Below are positions 1 to 7,814 of a DNA stretch of 64,000 bases, piece after piece. The position numbers and the translations under genes were made by a program. How positions within the stretch are numbered: position 1 is the stretch's first letter; every line of letters starts with the position of its first letter. A model generated the notes under the pieces. That model was not told where the DNA came from, did not search any database, and worked only from the letters and a program-made list of their open reading frames with translations. Source of the DNA: Colletes latitarsis (lineage: Eukaryota > Arthropoda > Insecta > Hymenoptera > Colletidae); NCBI RefSeq assembly GCF_051014445.1, contig NW_027488367.1, positions 24,847,501 through 24,911,500 of the forward strand, read 5' to 3'.

Positions 1-951
1 CGGGCTTCGGAGAACCCGTTCCAATATACCGTCGTGAGGGGACAATAAGTAGAGCCTAAGCGTACGGTGGAGCAAAGGGTTCGAAGAGCCTTCCTCCCAC
101 CTCTACACCTACTACCAGCTGTGAGTCGACCACACTGGGCTGTAAAAGTAGGGTGGATAGGTTAGCAGGGGAATTTCGTCCTAATCTGGCGAGCCGCAGG
201 CCAGTTTCTCGAACTAAAGGAGCCGCCGTCGAGGCCGCTACGGCTGGCTGTCGGGCATTCCTGGCTGAAAGGAATCGCTGGCTAGGCAGCTGCGTAGGCA
301 GGCCGCAGGTCCCTCCTGAGGAGCAGCTGACGAGGGAGCCGAACCAGGACAAGACGTCCTCTAGCGTAGGTGGTGTCCAGACGCCACTCGCACGGTGAGC
401 GTGCTCGCGGGATATAGCCTCTTGGAGCCTTACAACCTCCATTTGGTTTCCCGTCCGTGGCATTGCGAGAGCGAACCCGGTAGATAGGAGGAGATCTTCA
501 TCTACCCGGTTGTGCACGTCGGTGAGATCGTAAGAAACGAATCTCATCGACCAGAAAGAATATACAGTCCACTGGTTAGAGCACTAAATTGCCAGGCAGC
601 TCTCCCCTCCAAACACACTAGACTGTCGCTGGAGCGCGAGATAAGCAGCTGACGCGCGCGTTAACGTGTAAGCTGTCCGCAAAATATTCACACTTTGCTG
701 TACAATTGTGTTACAGAAGGCCTCCACCAAGGTAAATGAATTAGGAGAAAGCAAAGAGGAGACCGGCCGGAAAAGTGAGCCGTGTTTTCCGCAATTTTTG
801 TTTTCCTTTTTATTTATTTTGACATTTTTAGTTTTGTAATACATTATATTTTGTAAAATAAATTTAACTTTTTTTGTAAAAGTTGTAACTGTTTCTCTAC
901 CTGTCTGATCCCTCATCCGGACCCACGTTAAAGTCCCTTAGTACTTTAACA
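1..951 (+). repeat. 5' LTR, 3' half only (R and U5 part)
   Basis: Position 1 aligns with 8339 in the 3' LTR, and the match runs without indels to 951 (9289), ending in AACA. I count five substitutions, for example near 205, 230, 572, 610 and 830. The U3 and promoter part lies outside the window. If transcription starts at the base matching 7783 in the 3' LTR, everything seen here is transcribed leader (R plus a short U5). It has no convincing coding content. Confidence 0.93.
857..862 (+). terminator. polyadenylation signal AATAAA, 5' LTR copy
   Basis: A canonical AATAAA lies in an AT-rich stretch about 90 bp before the LTR end and is followed by a T-rich run. Its twin in the 3' LTR (9195-9200) would end the element's RNA. 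This copy has to be bypassed in the full-length transcript. Confidence 0.6.
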
Positions 952-953
952 TT

Positions 954-970
954 TGGTCCTTCGAGCCGGA
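954..970 (+). other. primer-binding site for tRNA-Tyr
   Basis: The 17 bases TGGTCCTTCGAGCCGGA start 2 nt after the LTR end. They are the exact complement of the conserved eukaryotic tRNA-Tyr 3' end (acceptor strand, discriminator A and CCA), extending into the T-arm. The position, TGG start and length are those expected for minus-strand primer binding. The tRNA assignment rests on recalled tRNA-Tyr sequence, not on a search. Confidence 0.85.
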
Positions 971-1075
971 TACGTGGTAGAAAAGACAGTAGAGAGTTAC
1001 AATTACGTTTACGTAAGTTGTTACTTATGGGGCGAATTTCGAGTCGATTTTCAATCCTCGAACAACACAATCACC
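971..1075 (+). other. 5' leader between primer-binding site and Gag-Pol start
   Basis: This 105-bp stretch is open in the Gag-Pol frame back to about 953, but has no in-frame ATG before 1076. It contains GTAAGT at 1013-1018, a perfect match to the intronic part of a 5' splice site. Confidence 0.6.
1013..1018 (+). promoter_or_regulatory. candidate 5' splice donor in the leader
   Basis: GTAAGT lies between the primer-binding site and the Gag ATG, where retroviruses and env-bearing retrotransposons keep the major donor. Splicing to the AG at 6564-6565 would remove all of Gag-Pol and place the ORF2 ATG 5 nt after the junction. Use of the site is inferred. Confidence 0.4.
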
Positions 1076-4000
1076 ATGGCATTGTCCAGAGAGGCCGGTC
1101 GTAGCGAAATCGAAATCGATTTCGATGACCTGACCTCCCGATTTGAAGCGATGTCACGGTCGATTGCTAATTTAGAGAAACGCGGTCGAGCTCAATACAA
1201 TGAGATACTTCTCAAGTCGAAGCTCGACTCTGTATCCGAACAGTACAAGGAAGCTGTTGATCAGTATTTGGCTGTTCGGAGGAAATATCCACCTGCGAAG
1301 TGCGAATTAAGCAACTTCGTGATCAAGGGTGGACTTGAAGCATGGGAGACGATGTTCATGGAGTTCCAGGCGTACGTTGCCGCGGAGCTGACCAAACTCG
1401 CCGAGGATCAGAAAACCTCGGTGTCGTCCGTCAGCCAGCACGATGTTGCCATTGAACTCCCGAAGCAACGTCTCCATAGATTTGGCGGGGATCCTCGTAA
1501 ATGGAACCATTTTGAGGATCTGTTCACCGCTAGTGTGATAGAGAACCCGAGGCTTTCAGATGTGCATCGACTGCAGTATCTGAACGCCTGTGTGGAAGAT
1601 CAGGCACTGGCGGCGATCGCACACCTGGAAATTACCGAGGGTAATTTCGAGGTAGCGTGGCGAACCCTGAAAGAGCAATTCGGGCTGCCACGTATTGTGA
1701 TCGCCAACCTAATTGATCAGTTGACCAAAATGAAGACGATTAAGAAGGATGACCTGACTAGCTTACAACAGGTCACCATCGTCTTCAAACAGGCTTTCGC
1801 TGTTTTTGAAAAGCAGGGCACTTACCGAGAGCAGCGAGATTGGCTGCTGGCCCATGCGATCAAAAGCAAGCTTGAAGGGTCTCTCAACTTAGAGTGGGAA
1901 ATGTCCCAGAAGCTCTCCACAAAATTCCCTTCGTTTAACGAGTTAGTGGAATTTCTGGAGGTGCATGCTCGAGCCATCACCATGGTGAACGGAGGACAGA
2001 GCAAAGCTGAGAAAAATATCCCACCGAAATCCAAGGTGCGGAGTCACAACGCCGTGATGGAAAGCCATCAAGATTCAGGCGAGAATTGCAAGTTTTGCGA
2101 GCTCAAGCACGGAATAGTACACTGTCGTGCTTTTCTGCGCTTGAGGCCTTACCATCGCTTGCAATATGTGAAAGATAATAGGTGGTGCGTGAATTGCATC
2201 TCGTCCGGCCATGAGGCTGGGCTTTGTCAATCCGGGCAGGTATGCTATAAATGCAAGGGTAGACACCATACCCTGTTGCATTTGGAGACGTCGGGACGCG
2301 AAATCGAACGTCGGAAAACGACGACAGCGATTTCGGGAGAAAGACGTGAGCAAAAGCGGCCTGCAGGCCCAGCGCGCCGGCCATACCAAGCCGAGCGTAC
2401 GAAAAGCAACGCGCCGCCACCCGCTGCAACACCTCAGGCCGGTACGTCGCATTGTACCGCGACTGGTGCCGACACGCCGAGGTCTGTGCTGCTCGCAACG
2501 GCGAAAGTGCGGGTGTATGGGGACAACGGTGCGTCGCGTATCGTACGCGCACTGGTGGACCAAGGGTCAGAGTCGTCTTTTGTCTCCGCAAATTTGACGA
2601 ATGATCTCAAATTTAAGCGGAGAAAAACTCCAGCCACTGTAACGGGCTTGGGGGGCGGCACTACCCAAAAGATAAGACATAGTGTCGAATTGCGTCTGGG
2701 AGCGGTGCAAGGTGACGAACCGACGATGCAGACGAGAGCGTATGTCGTGCATAAGATCACGAATTACGCCTCGCCGTCGACAAGCGTGCTCGAATATGAC
2801 GCGCTGAGTCACCTGCCGCTCGCAGACCCCGACCCTGCTATCGGTCAAGCGATTGAGGTGCTGATCGGAGCAGACTTGTACGCTCAAGTTATTCGACCTG
2901 GTTTTCGTCAAGTAAGTCGTACGGGCCCAATTGCCCAGGAAACCGCATTCGGCTGGATCGTATCCGGTCCGATAAGAGCAGCGGGAAAAATGGGCAAAAC
3001 CATAAGAACGTTGCACTGCAGCATCCTCGAATCGCTGGATACTGCGATTCGAAGGTTTTGGGAAGTCGAAGAAATTCCTTCGGCCTCGGTACGCACGCAG
3101 GCAGAAGAGGAATGCGAAGCGTACTTCCGAAACACCGTCGCACGAGATGCGACAGGACGATTCGTTGTCCGATTACCTCTCGCCCACCCGAGACCGGATG
3201 CAGTACTGGGAGATTCCTTCCGTATTGCTCTCTCCGCTCTCACGAGGCTGAGGAAAAAATTGGATGTTGACCAGAATCTCGTGCGAGAATACAGTGAGTT
3301 TCTCGCGGAATATGAAGACCTGGGTCATATGACTCGAATCGAGACCATTGACACAACCAGGCTCTACATTCCGCATCGAGCGGTCATACGAGATGAAAGT
3401 GCAACGACTCGTTTGAGAGTCGTTTTCAATGCAACCAGCCGAACTACGGGTGGTAGTTCGCTGAACGACCTTCTGCACGTAGGTCCGAAACTACAGAACG
3501 ACATCACGTCAGTTTTGACACGATGGCGTTTGTATGAATACGTGTTGGTGGCAGACATTGAGAAAATGTTTCGACAGATTCTCGTCGCCCCACAGGATCG
3601 CCGCTATCAGTGCATCCTATGGCGTGCACCCGGTATCGAACAGCTTAGTGCATTCGAGTTAAACACCGTAACTTACGGGACGGCGTGCGCGCCGTATTTG
3701 TCCATGAGAACTCTGCTCGAGTTAAAAAATCAGGACGGTCATAAGTATCCCCTGGCCGCTCCGATACTCGAGAAGGACGTTTATGTAGACGATGTATTTA
3801 TGAGAGCATCCGACACATCCTTATTAGAGCAAATTCGTATTCAAGTTTGCGAGCTCTTACAAGGAGGAGGATTCAATCTGCGAAAATGGGCAGGAAATTC
3901 GCCTCAAGTATTGCGCAATATCCCCCAGAGAGCACACTCCCACGCCGTTGACCTCACCTTGTTCGACGATTCCGAATTAAAGGTGCTCGGTTTACGGTGG

Positions 4001-6376
4001 ATACCGTCAGGTGATTATTTTTATTTCAATCTGCAACGGTTTCAGCCGTCTGCAGTGCCGATGACCAAAAGAAATTTGTTCTCGGAAATAGCCAAGTTGT
4101 TCGATCCACTCGGCTGGTTATCACCAGTCCTGATTCGTGCGAAGATTTTGATGCAGTCCCAATGGCTGGAGAAAATCCAGTGGGACGATCAAATCTCCGC
4201 GAATACGCTAAAGACGTGGAACACGTTTTGCGTGGATTGGGGCAGCTTGAAGAAATTGAAGATCCCTAGATGGATTCATTACGGAGCAGACACAATTTCC
4301 GTGGAAATCCATGGATTCTGTGACGCTTCGCTCGCTGCCTACTCAGCAGTTACTTATTTACGAGTGACCGCGATGAACAATGTCATTTCCACGACATTGA
4401 TAATGGCGAAAACGCGAGTAGCACCAATTAAAACGCAGTCGATTCCTGTTCTGGAATTGAATGGCGCGGTATTGCTCGCCGAGCTTATAGTGCACGTGGA
4501 AAGGTCACTTTCGTTGAAAGTCGATCGAATAATCTGTTGGACAGATTCCACGATTACACTAGCTTGGTTGAGAAAGCATGCCTCCACATGGAAGGTTTTA
4601 ATAGCCAACCGTGTGTCGAAAGTCCAGACACTTCTTCCCAAGGCTGAATGGAGGCACGTTCCCACACGATCCAATCCCGCGGATTTAAATTCGCGAGGAG
4701 TGGACGCAGCGGAACTTCTTCAATCAAAATTGTGGATTTCTGGACCATCTTGGCTTAAACAATCGGAGGATTGTTGGCCAAAATCACCTTCGGCAGTTGA
4801 GACCGAAGAAGGTAAGCGCACAGTGCATGCCCATGTAACCACTCCGAAAACGGAATGGGAATTTGTATTCCGGTTTTCGAACTGGCATAAACTACTTCGC
4901 GTAACCGCTTACTGTCTCCGACTGAGGAGACCGCTGCACGGTGAACGCAGACTGTATGCTGATAAGCATGTGGAAGCGGCTGAGATGCAGCTTGCAACCG
5001 AACGAGTTGCTCGCTATCTACAGCGTACACACTTTGCAAAAGAGTACCGGTGTTTAAAAGAACGCCGGGAAATTCCGTTAAAATCCCCGCTGAAAAGTTT
5101 AAACCCTTTTCTCGACGACAAAGATGTTTTGAGAGTCGGGGGAAGACTGGTGAATGCCGTATTAACATGGGAAACAAAGCACCCCATAATCCTGCCGAGA
5201 CATCACGTATCTACGTTGATTATAAGGCAGTGCCACGTGGACACGTTGCATGGGGGCTTGCAATTAACCATGTATACCGTAAGGCAAAAATTTTGGATCC
5301 TTGGCTGCCGAAACGCGGCACGAACGATCATCCACGAATGCATGCGATGCGTGAGATGGAGGGCAAAAACCTCCACGCAAATCATGCAGGATTTGATTCC
5401 GGAGCGTTGCTGCGAGGCGAGAGTTTTTTCAAACTGCGGAATAGATTACGCGGGACCCTTTCGAGTCCGTGATTCCGCCGGTCGAGGAAAAACAGCCCAT
5501 AAGGCATACATTGCAGTTTTCGTCTGCTACGCGACAAAAGCTGTTCATATAGAACTCGTCCACGATTATACGACGAGTGCTTTTCTGGCCGCACTGGATC
5601 GGTTTATAGCACGAAGGGGGGTTCCGTCCTGTATTTTCAGTGACAACGGAACTAACTTTGTCGGTGCCGATCGAGAATTACGCGAAAATTTCAAGGCAGT
5701 GTATGATACACCAGAAATGCGTAGTAAATGCGGTCAGAAAGGAATAAGGTGGAAATTCAACCCACCGAGTGCACCTCATTTTGGAGGCATGCAGGAGGCC
5801 GGGGTGAAATCGGTGAAATATCACCTAAAACGCACGCTGGGCGAATTCACTCCTACCAGCGAGGAAATGCAGACTCTACTCTGCAAGATCGAGGCGAGTT
5901 TAAACTCTCGGCCGATCGCTGCTATGAGTGATAGTCCAGATGATTATGCCCCGCTAACACCGGGCCATTTTCTAGTCGGCGGTCCATTAAATGCACTTCC
6001 GACAAAGTCCGTGGAAACTGAGCATACCTCACGTCTTACACGTTGGAGGGCGATTCAGAAGTTTCACGAACAAATCTGGAAACATTGGTCGCGTGATTAT
6101 CTCACGCAACTTCAAAACCGGTATAAATGGCGTACTGTCCAAGAACAACTAAAAATCAACGATCTGGTTTTAGTGCAGAATCCTCTGCTTCCCCCTAATC
6201 AATGGGATATGGGACGAATAGAAGAGGTTTATTCGGGACAGGATGGGCACGCGCGTGTTGTTAAAATACGCACGGCGAAATCTGCTTTTACACGACCAAT
6301 TACTCGGTTGTGTAAATTGCCTGTGGATTTTTCCACGGTAGCGACAAATGGCAACGTCGCTGTCGAGGAAACATAG
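1076..6376 (+). CDS. Gag-Pol polyprotein of BEL/Pao retrotransposon
   Basis: This encodes the capsid protein and all replication enzymes of the element as one 1766-aa polyprotein. The ATG at 1076 is chosen because it is the first in frame and has an ideal context (ACCATGG). Residues about 18-75 look coiled-coil. About 128-270 is the Gag region typical of BEL/Pao (DUF1759-like). Zinc-binding clusters lie at C338-C350, C371-X2-C-X4-H-X4-C384 and C390-H402. The aspartic protease has LVDQGS with D495. The reverse transcriptase has LRVVFNAT at 780-787, D827 and YVDD at 903-906. RNase H has D1083, E1127, D1157 and D1203. The integrase has an HHCC zinc finger (H1376/H1377 to C1422 and C1425) and DDE residues D1457, D1523 and E1574, followed by a DUF5641-like C-terminal region. 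There is no frameshift between Gag and Pol, as is common in this superfamily. All key residues are present, so it looks functional. Clade within BEL/Pao is not resolved. Confidence 0.97.
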   Translation: MALSREAGRSEIEIDFDDLTSRFEAMSRSIANLEKRGRAQYNEILLKSKLDSVSEQYKEAVDQYLAVRRKYPPAKCELSNFVIKGGLEAWETMFMEFQAYVAAELTKLAEDQKTSVSSVSQHDVAIELPKQRLHRFGGDPRKWNHFEDLFTASVIENPRLSDVHRLQYLNACVEDQALAAIAHLEITEGNFEVAWRTLKEQFGLPRIVIANLIDQLTKMKTIKKDDLTSLQQVTIVFKQAFAVFEKQGTYREQRDWLLAHAIKSKLEGSLNLEWEMSQKLSTKFPSFNELVEFLEVHARAITMVNGGQSKAEKNIPPKSKVRSHNAVMESHQDSGENCKFCELKHGIVHCRAFLRLRPYHRLQYVKDNRWCVNCISSGHEAGLCQSGQVCYKCKGRHHTLLHLETSGREIERRKTTTAISGERREQKRPAGPARRPYQAERTKSNAPPPAATPQAGTSHCTATGADTPRSVLLATAKVRVYGDNGASRIVRALVDQGSESSFVSANLTNDLKFKRRKTPATVTGLGGGTTQKIRHSVELRLGAVQGDEPTMQTRAYVVHKITNYASPSTSVLEYDALSHLPLADPDPAIGQAIEVLIGADLYAQVIRPGFRQVSRTGPIAQETAFGWIVSGPIRAAGKMGKTIRTLHCSILESLDTAIRRFWEVEEIPSASVRTQAEEECEAYFRNTVARDATGRFVVRLPLAHPRPDAVLGDSFRIALSALTRLRKKLDVDQNLVREYSEFLAEYEDLGHMTRIETIDTTRLYIPHRAVIRDESATTRLRVVFNATSRTTGGSSLNDLLHVGPKLQNDITSVLTRWRLYEYVLVADIEKMFRQILVAPQDRRYQCILWRAPGIEQLSAFELNTVTYGTACAPYLSMRTLLELKNQDGHKYPLAAPILEKDVYVDDVFMRASDTSLLEQIRIQVCELLQGGGFNLRKWAGNSPQVLRNIPQRAHSHAVDLTLFDDSELKVLGLRWIPSGDYFYFNLQRFQPSAVPMTKRNLFSEIAKLFDPLGWLSPVLIRAKILMQSQWLEKIQWDDQISANTLKTWNTFCVDWGSLKKLKIPRWIHYGADTISVEIHGFCDASLAAYSAVTYLRVTAMNNVISTTLIMAKTRVAPIKTQSIPVLELNGAVLLAELIVHVERSLSLKVDRIICWTDSTITLAWLRKHASTWKVLIANRVSKVQTLLPKAEWRHVPTRSNPADLNSRGVDAAELLQSKLWISGPSWLKQSEDCWPKSPSAVETEEGKRTVHAHVTTPKTEWEFVFRFSNWHKLLRVTAYCLRLRRPLHGERRLYADKHVEAAEMQLATERVARYLQRTHFAKEYRCLKERREIPLKSPLKSLNPFLDDKDVLRVGGRLVNAVLTWETKHPIILPRHHVSTLIIRQCHVDTLHGGLQLTMYTVRQKFWILGCRNAARTIIHECMRCVRWRAKTSTQIMQDLIPERCCEARVFSNCGIDYAGPFRVRDSAGRGKTAHKAYIAVFVCYATKAVHIELVHDYTTSAFLAALDRFIARRGVPSCIFSDNGTNFVGADRELRENFKAVYDTPEMRSKCGQKGIRWKFNPPSAPHFGGMQEAGVKSVKYHLKRTLGEFTPTSEEMQTLLCKIEASLNSRPIAAMSDSPDDYAPLTPGHFLVGGPLNALPTKSVETEHTSRLTRWRAIQKFHEQIWKHWSRDYLTQLQNRYKWRTVQEQLKINDLVLVQNPLLPPNQWDMGRIEEVYSGQDGHARVVKIRTAKSAFTRPITRLCKLPVDFSTVATNGNVAVEET

Positions 6377-6490
6377 GAAATACAGCATCAATCGGGCAAG
6401 GATATTGTACGGTGAGGTACCACCACGTCCTTAGCAACCAGGATTCACGTCTATCTATCCGCCGTTGCTACGGCCAGATCTGAGGTACGG

Positions 6491-6503
6491 GTTGCCTAGC
6501 AAC
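6491..6503 (+). promoter_or_regulatory. perfect RFX-type X-box
   Basis: GTTGCCTAGCAAC fits the X-box consensus GTNRCC-N(0-3)-RGYAAC with a 1-base spacer and is a near-perfect inverted repeat. RFX factors bind this motif in animals. It lies 67 bp before ORF2, so it could act as an internal promoter element or could be chance. Function is inferred. Confidence 0.4.
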
Positions 6504-6558
6504 GCAAACAACTCGACTGAATCTGCGCTCCGAACGGAGCCATCTTGCCATTAGTCAA

Positions 6559-6565
6559 CTTCTAG
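6559..6565 (+). promoter_or_regulatory. candidate 3' splice acceptor before ORF2
   Basis: CTTCTAG ends at 6565 and the next exon base would be 6566, five bases before the ATG at 6571. The pyrimidine tract is short, so the site is weak on sequence alone. Its position relative to ORF2 is the main argument. Confidence 0.3.
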
Positions 6566-6570
6566 CCACG

Positions 6571-7248
6571 ATGAGCGACACGAGCAACGAAGAGGGCACA
6601 ATTTTGATCTCAGGAGATCCTGAGATCGATCTTCGGTTCGACCGAATCATGCGAATCGGAGAGGAGGCCGGTACACCAGCTAGACAGCAGGAACCGGTGC
6701 TCAATCTCGACCAGGAGGTCGAAGTTACCCTCGGCCTGGACAGGGTACGGGTACCCGCCAGGGTAATGGAGCAGGGCGGAAGGCACCAGGTGGAGTTACC
6801 CGGAGGTAAATACATCCTCCGGTGGGCCCCTGGAGGACGACTCCTCCATAGCTCTTGGAAGCCAGACAAGCCGGTGAGACCAGTCCAAGACCCAACTGCT
6901 GCGGGTTCAGCCGCTGCACCGGCCACATCGGCAGCTGCCATGCCGCCGAAGGAGACAGCCGCGGCAGTCGGCCCTGCCAGACCTGCTCCACGGCACAAGA
7001 AGAGAAAGCGTAAGGCAGCCACACCGGAAGCTCCTTACCCCTGCCAAGCGGGGACGAGCCGAGGGGAAATGCCCGGTACTTCCGGATCGCGGCCAACACA
7101 GCCACCCGGTCCACGCCGAGCGAGGAGGCGTCCGTGGCGCCAACCAGGAACGCTCGAAACCGTGGAGGCAACGACGCGAGCATTGGCGGATCAGATGCTC
7201 ATGACCACAATGCGGTTCCTGAGTGGAGCCGCCCCGGGACAATCGTAA
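6571..7248 (+). CDS. ORF2, uncharacterised 225-aa protein in the env position
   Basis: I do not recognise this protein. It starts at an ATG in good context (CCACGATGA) 194 bp after Gag-Pol and ends at TAA 140 bp before the 3' LTR, where retroviral-type elements carry env or accessory genes. It has no signal peptide, no membrane segment and few cysteines, so it is not an envelope glycoprotein. The first ~105 residues look foldable, with an acidic start (NEEGTILISGDPEIDLRFD) and a GGRHQVELPGGKYILRW segment. Residues 108-140 are rich in Ala and Pro. A lysine/arginine cluster at 141-148 (RHKKRKRK) resembles a nuclear localisation signal, and a second basic cluster lies at 181-190. The tail from 195 may form a helix. 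It is more GC-rich than Gag-Pol. An accessory nuclear or nucleic-acid-binding role is possible. It may be translated from a spliced or internally started mRNA. Confidence 0.65.
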   Translation: MSDTSNEEGTILISGDPEIDLRFDRIMRIGEEAGTPARQQEPVLNLDQEVEVTLGLDRVRVPARVMEQGGRHQVELPGGKYILRWAPGGRLLHSSWKPDKPVRPVQDPTAAGSAAAPATSAAAMPPKETAAAVGPARPAPRHKKRKRKAATPEAPYPCQAGTSRGEMPGTSGSRPTQPPGPRRARRRPWRQPGTLETVEATTRALADQMLMTTMRFLSGAAPGQS

Positions 7249-7375
7249 GTACTTTTAATTATTATAAAAATTTGAAATTTTTTGGAATTAAAAGTGCGCG
7301 CCTCTCTTTCTCGGTTCGCATAAAATCATTGCCGTACGGGTCAGCCGCGTCCTCTTAGTGTTGCACAATTCGTGC
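7249..7375 (+). other. untranslated region between ORF2 and the polypurine tract
   Basis: It is AT-rich at first, then mixed, with no convincing coding frame. GTAAGT overlapping the ORF2 stop (7245-7250) is a perfect donor-like sequence. Confidence 0.5.
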
Positions 7376-7386
7376 AAGGGGGGCGG
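7376..7386 (+). other. polypurine tract
   Basis: AAGGGGGGCGG (10 of 11 purines) lies 2 nt before the TGTT that starts the 3' LTR, the expected site of the plus-strand primer. The 2-nt gap mirrors the 2-nt gap between the 5' LTR and the primer-binding site. Confidence 0.8.
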
Positions 7387-7780
7387 TATGTTTAAATATC
7401 GCGTGAGTCCGAGACGGAGAAACTCGGCCGCGATGCCCGTATCTATATTGAATTCGCGGAATTCTAGATGGTTGTGCTGACGTGGAAATTTTCCATCGTT
7501 CAGTTTTGTATACCGCGGCTATTTACGTGTTTTTTCCAGTTAGCTTCACGGGAATTCTTGAGTTTTGAGAGAAATTCTAGGAATTGTGTTGCTAGCGATG
7601 AGAAAGAGAGAGAAACGAGATCTATCGAAGAAAGGTCGATAGACGAAACGCGGCAGCGCCGCGCCGTGGCCACGCAGCGAGGAGCCGCCCGGGGCCCAGC
7701 AGCGCGATGCGTCGCTAACCAGTACTGCGCCTGCGCGACGGAGCCAGCCGGGGCCGTGGCTGCTTGCAGATCGTCACGCT

Positions 7781-7814
7781 TCAGTACTGAGCCGTCGGTG
7801 ATCCAGAGCAGACC
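7781..7814 (+). promoter_or_regulatory. TATA-less LTR core promoter: initiator plus DPE
   Basis: TCAGTA at 7781-7786 fits 5 of 6 positions of the arthropod initiator TCAKTY, with A+1 at 7783. Exactly at +28 to +32 (7810-7814) lies AGACC, a full match to the downstream promoter element RGWYV. This spacing is invariant in known DPE promoters. A weaker alternative is the TTAAATA near 7877. Confidence 0.6.

Larger units (their letters stand above)
6377..6570 (+). other. spacer between Gag-Pol and ORF2
   Basis: This 194-bp non-coding stretch holds several TAGCAAC/GTTGCTA half sites in both orientations (near 6432, 6464 and 6491), one of which forms a full X-box. It ends with CTTCTAG just before the ORF2 ATG, a possible 3' splice site. 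No gene is seen. Confidence 0.6.

Noticed and set aside
153..398. 81-codon plus-strand ORF in both LTRs (also 8491-8736)
   Set aside because: Short, in the transcribed leader, overlapped by a longer antisense frame, with no domain or convincing start context.
584..916. Minus-strand ORF over the LTR end (also 8946-9254)
   Set aside because: It runs over the poly-A signal and AT-rich tail, with low-complexity lysine and asparagine content.
953..1075. Earlier Gag-Pol start at a TTG near 953
   Set aside because: Non-ATG, overlapping the primer-binding site. The ATG at 1076 has an ideal context.
2075..5594. Many ORFs in other frames inside Gag-Pol
   Set aside because: They overlap a 1766-codon ORF with clear domains and have no domains of their own.
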